Positions 5,040-6,970 of a stretch of DNA of 6,970 bases are shown one piece after another. Source of the stretch: JAZDLC01 sp043802345 (GTDB taxonomy: Bacteria; Planctomycetota; B15-G4; JADJEK01); the NCBI GenBank assembly GCA_043802345.1, contig JAZDLC010000062.1:1-6970 (forward strand), read 5' to 3'. Under the pieces are notes generated by a model, which worked only from the letters and a program-made list of their open reading frames with translations, had not been told where the DNA came from and ran no database searches. The number at the start of each line of letters is the position of its first letter. Within the stretch, counting starts at the first letter, position 1. A program made the position numbers and the translations under genes.

Positions 5040-6866
5040 CTACTGAACCGTCCAGGAAACGACGTTGCTCAGGCTGCCCCACCCGGGACCTGATTGGAAG
5101 AGCTGGTACCCCTGGCAATGGCTCACGAAGCCGGACAGCGCCGGGTTGGGCGGAATCGAGTAGGTCATGCTGTGGGTCCCGGCGCCGCCAATCGTCCCAT
5201 TGGAGAAGAGCCAGACCATCGTGGTCATGTCGAGGAACAGGTACCCGGCCCGGCCGTGGTGGAACGGCGTCGGCGCCAGCCCCGCCGACCAGAAGAGGCC
5301 CACCGTATCTCCCGGAGTTCCGTAGCTGGTCACGGTCACCGAGCCGCCCGGAATCAGGTTGCCGGTGACCGCGATTTCGGGAATGCCCATGGCCCGGACG
5401 GCCGCCCGGATGTTGGGACGGGTGCCGATGGTGCCTCCTGTCCCCTGTGGCGTGCCGGTATCCTTCATGAGCGTGCGCAGGGCGGTCGGGTCGATGTCGA
5501 AGTTGAACGCTTCCCGGTGCGTCCCGATGACCGACAGGGCCGCGCCGGTCACGATCGGCGTGGCGCTGGAGGTTCCGCTGAAGGTGCTCGTGTAGGCGGT
5601 GCGGTCCGGATTGGACGGCAGATAGTAGAGATCGCCGTAGCCGCTCGAGGTCACGTAATACCCCCACCCGTGCGACGTCAGCCGGTTGCCGTAGTTCGAG
5701 AAGTCCGCCTTGTTCAGGCTGGCGCCGTCCGAAGCCCCGACGATGATCGATCCCGAGTCCCGGACGCTCAGATCGAACGCGCCGCCGTAGGCCGATGAGT
5801 CGAGATTGTTGTTCCCGCTCCCCGCCGCGGCGATGACGTGCACTCCGTTGGCGGTGGCCGTCTGGATCGTGGCGAAGGTGGAGGCCTCGTACTCGCAGGG
5901 ATGAGGCGCCGGCGGCCCGTTGTAACATTGGATCTCGACCACGATCACATCGCCCGCCCCGGCCACCGCGGCCGCGTTCATGATCGCTCCGGGGATGTTG
6001 GTGGTACCGCCCACGGGCGAGTGGGTCGACAACTTGATCTCGGGTTCGGTGGCCAGGCCGAGCACCCCGAATCCGTTGTCCTCGCCCACGATCTCGCCGA
6101 GCACGGACGTGCCGTGATTCCACGGGTAGGGAGCGGGCGTGTACCCGACGAAGTTCCCGTGGGCCTTGTTGATCAGGTCCTCGTGGTCGTCCGTCCATCC
6201 GGTCTCGCAATCGATGACGGTGATCCCCACTCCCTTGCCGCCGGAGAAGGTATTGCCGTACACCGCATCCACGCCGGTCGGGGCCGCGCCGCGATACCCC
6301 TGGTTGTTCGTGAAGTCGGGAGAAACGGGCATCATCCCGAGCGCCGCGGCGGCCATCGGGACTGCCGGGGCGACCGCCGGCAGCGACGGGTCGTGAGGGA
6401 GGCTGACCGGATAGGCCAACTCCACCACCGCGAATGAGTTCAGCATGTCGCACAGCTCACCCGAAAGCCCTCCTTCCGGAAGGTCAACGCAGAAGAACAG
6501 GTTCAGGTCGTGCAGACGCTTGCCGCTCTTCTGCTCGCCGCTGGTCCGATACGCGTCCAGCCACTCCTCGCTCTGGGAGAAGGTCCTGCGGATCCTCCCA
6601 TCGAAGGCGGCCACGACACCGTTCAGGTCAACCATCAGCTCGGCGAAGCCGCCGGTCCACTGCCCGTCTCGCAAACGGATGCCGGACTGATCCTCGAACT
6701 TGACCTCGATGATCTGCTCCGACTGGCCGTCCACGACGACCGTCCTGGCCGGCTTCTGCCCCAGGGGAGCCAGGTCGCCCGAGGCGGCGGCCCACTCGCA
6801 CAGGGCGAGGGAGGAAAGAATGCTGGCTGACAGGAGGACTGTCAGGGAAATCAACCGCTTGCTCAT
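5040..6866 (-). CDS. Secreted subtilisin-like serine protease (S8 family)
   Basis: This 608-residue protein has a Sec signal peptide (basic MSKR, hydrophobic core to about residue 22, likely cut near AAA-SG at 27-30). Residues about 31-165 look like a propeptide: NLFFCVDLPEGG (122-133) and VVELAYPV (147-154) resemble the inhibitor-type pro-domain before subtilisins. The catalytic domain covers about 185-490. The triad is D219 (VIDCETGW, then HEDL), H251 (NHGTSVLGE) and S433 (GTSSATP), with N352 (GSGNNN) as oxyanion-hole asparagine, so the enzyme should be active. A C-terminal segment (about 497-608) is a predicted beta domain ending in YSIPPNPALSGFVSHCQGYQ and SNVVSWTVQ. I associate this pattern with the C-termini of planctomycete secreted proteins; its role is not known to me. 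The ATG has a good Shine-Dalgarno. The TIM-barrel gene follows after 3 nt, an unexpected partner for a protease. Confidence 0.95.
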   Translation of the reverse strand: MSKRLISLTVLLSASILSSLALCEWAAASGDLAPLGQKPARTVVVDGQSEQIIEVKFEDQSGIRLRDGQWTGGFAELMVDLNGVVAAFDGRIRRTFSQSEEWLDAYRTSGEQKSGKRLHDLNLFFCVDLPEGGLSGELCDMLNSFAVVELAYPVSLPHDPSLPAVAPAVPMAAAALGMMPVSPDFTNNQGYRGAAPTGVDAVYGNTFSGGKGVGITVIDCETGWTDDHEDLINKAHGNFVGYTPAPYPWNHGTSVLGEIVGEDNGFGVLGLATEPEIKLSTHSPVGGTTNIPGAIMNAAAVAGAGDVIVVEIQCYNGPPAPHPCEYEASTFATIQTATANGVHVIAAAGSGNNNLDSSAYGGAFDLSVRDSGSIIVGASDGASLNKADFSNYGNRLTSHGWGYYVTSSGYGDLYYLPSNPDRTAYTSTFSGTSSATPIVTGAALSVIGTHREAFNFDIDPTALRTLMKDTGTPQGTGGTIGTRPNIRAAVRAMGIPEIAVTGNLIPGGSVTVTSYGTPGDTVGLFWSAGLAPTPFHHGRAGYLFLDMTTMVWLFSNGTIGGAGTHSMTYSIPPNPALSGFVSHCQGYQLFQSGPGWGSLSNVVSWTVQ

Positions 6867-6874
6867 GCTGGGTG

Positions 6875-6881
6875 CCTCCTA
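6875..6881 (-). promoter_or_regulatory. Ribosome binding site of the S8 protease
   Basis: The minus strand reads TAGGAGG, 8 nt before the ATG at 6864-6866. It confirms the start, which is directly followed by a normal signal peptide. Confidence 0.75.
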
Positions 6882-6929
6882 CTTGACCTGAGGAAAACGT
6901 GTGCTGGGCCTGACTGCGGCGGACCCCTC

Positions 6930-6958
6930 ACCATACCGATCCAGGCCATCCCTGTCCC
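6930..6958 (-). promoter_or_regulatory. Possible sigma70-type promoter for the protease and TIM-barrel genes
   Basis: On the minus strand GGGACA (6953-6958) and TATGGT (6930-6935) are separated by exactly 17 bp. Each matches four of six consensus bases. They lie about 65 to 90 bp before the protease start. In a GC-rich genome such a match can arise by chance, and a promoter further upstream outside the window is equally possible. Confidence 0.25.
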
Positions 6959-6970
6959 GTGCCGAAACCA

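Noticed and set aside
5020..6453. Minus-strand open frame (477 codons) in another frame of the protease gene.
   Set aside because: It overlaps the S8 protease, whose signal peptide and catalytic triad are in the other frame. The alternative product is Arg/Gly/Asp-rich without any domain.
1..6970. CRISPR arrays, tRNA or rRNA genes, insertion sequences or attachment sites.
   Set aside because: No repeat-spacer pattern, structured RNA signature, transposase-like protein or terminal inverted repeat pair was seen on either strand.

Overview
The window is a GC-rich stretch of bacterial chromosome. All supported genes lie on the minus strand, so transcription runs from position 6970 towards position 1. 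Several features suggest a Planctomycetota-like lineage or another environmental phylum with similar gene content, such as Acidobacteriota, Gemmatimonadota or an Eisenbacteria-type candidate phylum. These are Gfo/Idh/MocA oxidoreductases with twin-arginine signals, an exported xylose-isomerase-like TIM barrel, and a secreted S8 protease with a C-terminal beta domain of a type I associate with planctomycete secreted proteins. This placement rests on recognising the protein families. No rRNA or other phylogenetic marker is present.

Layout in the direction of transcription: (1) 6867-6970, a short leader with a possible promoter and a good Shine-Dalgarno sequence. (2) 5040-6866, a secreted subtilisin-like S8 serine protease with a complete catalytic triad. 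(3) 4107-5036, starting 3 nt after the protease stop, a Tat-exported sugar isomerase/epimerase-like TIM barrel. (4) 3884-4106, a 223-bp gap with a perfect 8-bp-arm palindrome and the Shine-Dalgarno sequence of the next gene. (5) 2522-3883, a Tat-exported Gfo/Idh/MocA oxidoreductase. (6) 1611-2525, an ApbE-type FAD:protein FMN transferase overlapping its upstream neighbour by GTGA and its downstream neighbour by ATGA. (7) 394-1614, a second Tat-exported Gfo/Idh/MocA protein in which two usual catalytic residues are replaced. (8) 1-369, the start of a membrane-anchored protein that runs off the window.

Genes 5 to 8 are almost certainly one translationally coupled operon, and genes 2 and 3 form a second unit just upstream. 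The exported oxidoreductases and TIM barrel resemble the parts of pathways that oxidise glycosides to 3-keto-glycosides and cleave or epimerise them. The ApbE and the membrane-anchored protein hint at a flavin or respiratory link. That joint function is inference. No single gene belongs to an unknown family. The unusual points are the combination of genes, the altered active site of the second oxidoreductase, and an ApbE without a signal peptide between two exported proteins.
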